This document shows, piece after piece, positions 63,210 to 64,000 of a DNA stretch of 64,000 nt. Source of the DNA: Mastigias papua (Eukaryota; Cnidaria; Scyphozoa; Rhizostomeae; Mastigiidae). The stretch is from positions 6,570,252 through 6,634,251 of the forward strand of contig OZ025267.1 in the NCBI GenBank assembly GCA_964019165.1, in the 5' to 3' direction. The notes below the pieces were generated by a model, which did no database searches, had not been told where the DNA came from, and saw only the letters and a list, made by a program, of their open reading frames with translations. Each line of letters opens with the position of its first letter. Position 1 is the stretch's first letter. Both the position numbers and the translations under genes were made by a program.

Positions 63210-63509
63210 AATGTTTGCGCTTTTTCGCGTTTCTGTAGTACCAGCAGACTTTTCAAAAATTCTGTATATCATTCCACCTACATATTGGAGACGATTTCTG
63301 ACAGACATGGTTTGAACGCAAAGTATTCAGGCGCTTCAGTTTAGAGGGCTACCTGTGATGTTCACAATGCATATATTGTTGTTCGATTTTTCTCTGGCCA
63401 ATCATACTTCACAATTCATTTAATTTAAGCTACTCCACTCTAATGAGGGGCCAATAGGATTTTTGCTTAGTCCTTGGCATTTGTATTGTTGAAGGGCCAT
63501 TTGGATAGT

Positions 63510-64000
63510 CATGCCATTTGGAGAATGTTGTTTCAAGAATCTGCTGGGAGAATGTTGTTAGTAAATCTAGTGACATTAATGTTATCATTAGAGAATGGTC
63601 ATCCGTATTTTCTGCTATTATTGAAAAGCATGCTCCAATAAGAGAGATTAGGGTTTCTGATAAGAATTCTCCATGGATTACGAATGAGCTTAAGTCCTTG
63701 ATGAAATCCAGGGATAGACTTAAGAAAGCTGCTATTAAACACAAATCTCCAGCCATGATGGGTAGATATAAAACAGCCCGTAATAAAGTAAACAACCTTA
63801 ATGTCACACTAAAAAGGCAATATTTCACTAACAAGATTATTGAGTGCAAAGGTAATATGAAAGAAACTTGGAAGACAACTAACGCACTTCTCAATAAGCG
63901 CAGCAAATCAACCAACATCACATCTCTTAGTGTAGGAGACATTGAAATCCTTGAGAAAAATGAAATCTCAAACAAGATGAACGATTACTTTTGCACTATT
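63510..64000 (+). mobile_element. LINE (non-LTR retrotransposon), region before the RT domain, cut by window end
   Basis: A plus-strand frame without stop runs from about 63510 to the last base. It reads as the linker between endonuclease and reverse transcriptase of CR1/Jockey-type elements: IIEKHAPIREIRVSDKN, SPWITNELKSLMKSRDRLKK, YKTARNKVNNLN and ETWKTTNALLNKRSKS. The frame is well kept, suggesting a younger copy than the one in VAMP7. The upstream endonuclease part is not recognisable, so the 5' end may be truncated or rearranged. Confidence 0.85.

Larger units (their letters stand above)
62290..63260 (+). mobile_element. Penelope-like element 3' part (RT thumb, GIY-YIG, terminal repeat), decayed
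   Basis: The order matches the end of a Penelope/Neptune element. A RT thumb-like segment (LGSELDTIKQLLSDNGYP, 62375-62430) is followed after a frameshift by the GIY-YIG domain (ARYVGRTRQRLADRIKQHVP, 62668-62727). Then comes the C-terminal part (CDSVIGHLITNPECTKMYAD; SSFHLCFLESVYIKT, to about 63030) and a terminal repeat-like segment with a hammerhead-like motif. Frameshifts and stops make it non-functional. Orientation is the same as HARS1. Confidence 0.8.

Overview
The window is nuclear DNA of an animal. It holds six multi-exon protein genes with GT-AG introns, in AT-rich sequence full of Penelope-like elements, CR1/L2-type LINE pieces and short inverted-repeat elements. The pairing of an adhesion-type receptor tyrosine phosphatase with a polycystin-1-like channel is metazoan. 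The mobile-element mix fits a marine invertebrate (cnidarian, sponge or similar), but the species cannot be named from the sequence alone.

Layout. 1-8548, minus: a receptor-type protein tyrosine phosphatase with signal peptide, Ig-like domain, several fibronectin III domains, one membrane span and the first part of a phosphatase domain; its 3' end lies outside the window. 8549-12326: repeat-rich gap. 12327-19918, plus: complete cytosolic seryl-tRNA synthetase, 10 exons, 509 aa. 21118-30330, minus: complete polycystin-1-like protein, 6 exons, 1495 aa, with a very short ectodomain. 30331-36408: gene-poor. 36409-39259, minus: POLR1D/RPAC2 (AC19), 5 exons, 144 aa. 41021-46763, plus: VAMP7, 8 exons, 220 aa. 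49045-61592 and beyond, plus: histidyl-tRNA synthetase, 14 exons seen, 509 codons; the last short exon was not found. The window ends in a decayed Penelope-like element and the start of a LINE open frame.

Exon junctions were set by reading frame, splice dinucleotides and family similarity. For the four complete genes the exon lengths sum to a multiple of three and end at a stop codon. SARS1, HARS1, POLR1D and VAMP7 are housekeeping genes (translation, RNA polymerase I/III, vesicle fusion). The phosphatase and the polycystin are cell-surface proteins. The genes are neighbours, not an operon.

Most notable: (1) a near-perfect 216-bp inverted repeat in a SARS1 intron, made of two opposed Penelope-like 3' ends. 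Its minus-strand copy folds as a type I hammerhead ribozyme with an intact core. The two related copies on the plus strand, inside SARS1 and near HARS1, each carry a core defect. (2) A receptor phosphatase whose first catalytic domain has WPE for WPD, Asn-Cys for His-Cys and no recognisable KNRY, suggesting a pseudophosphatase. (3) A polycystin-1-like protein without REJ or GPS regions.
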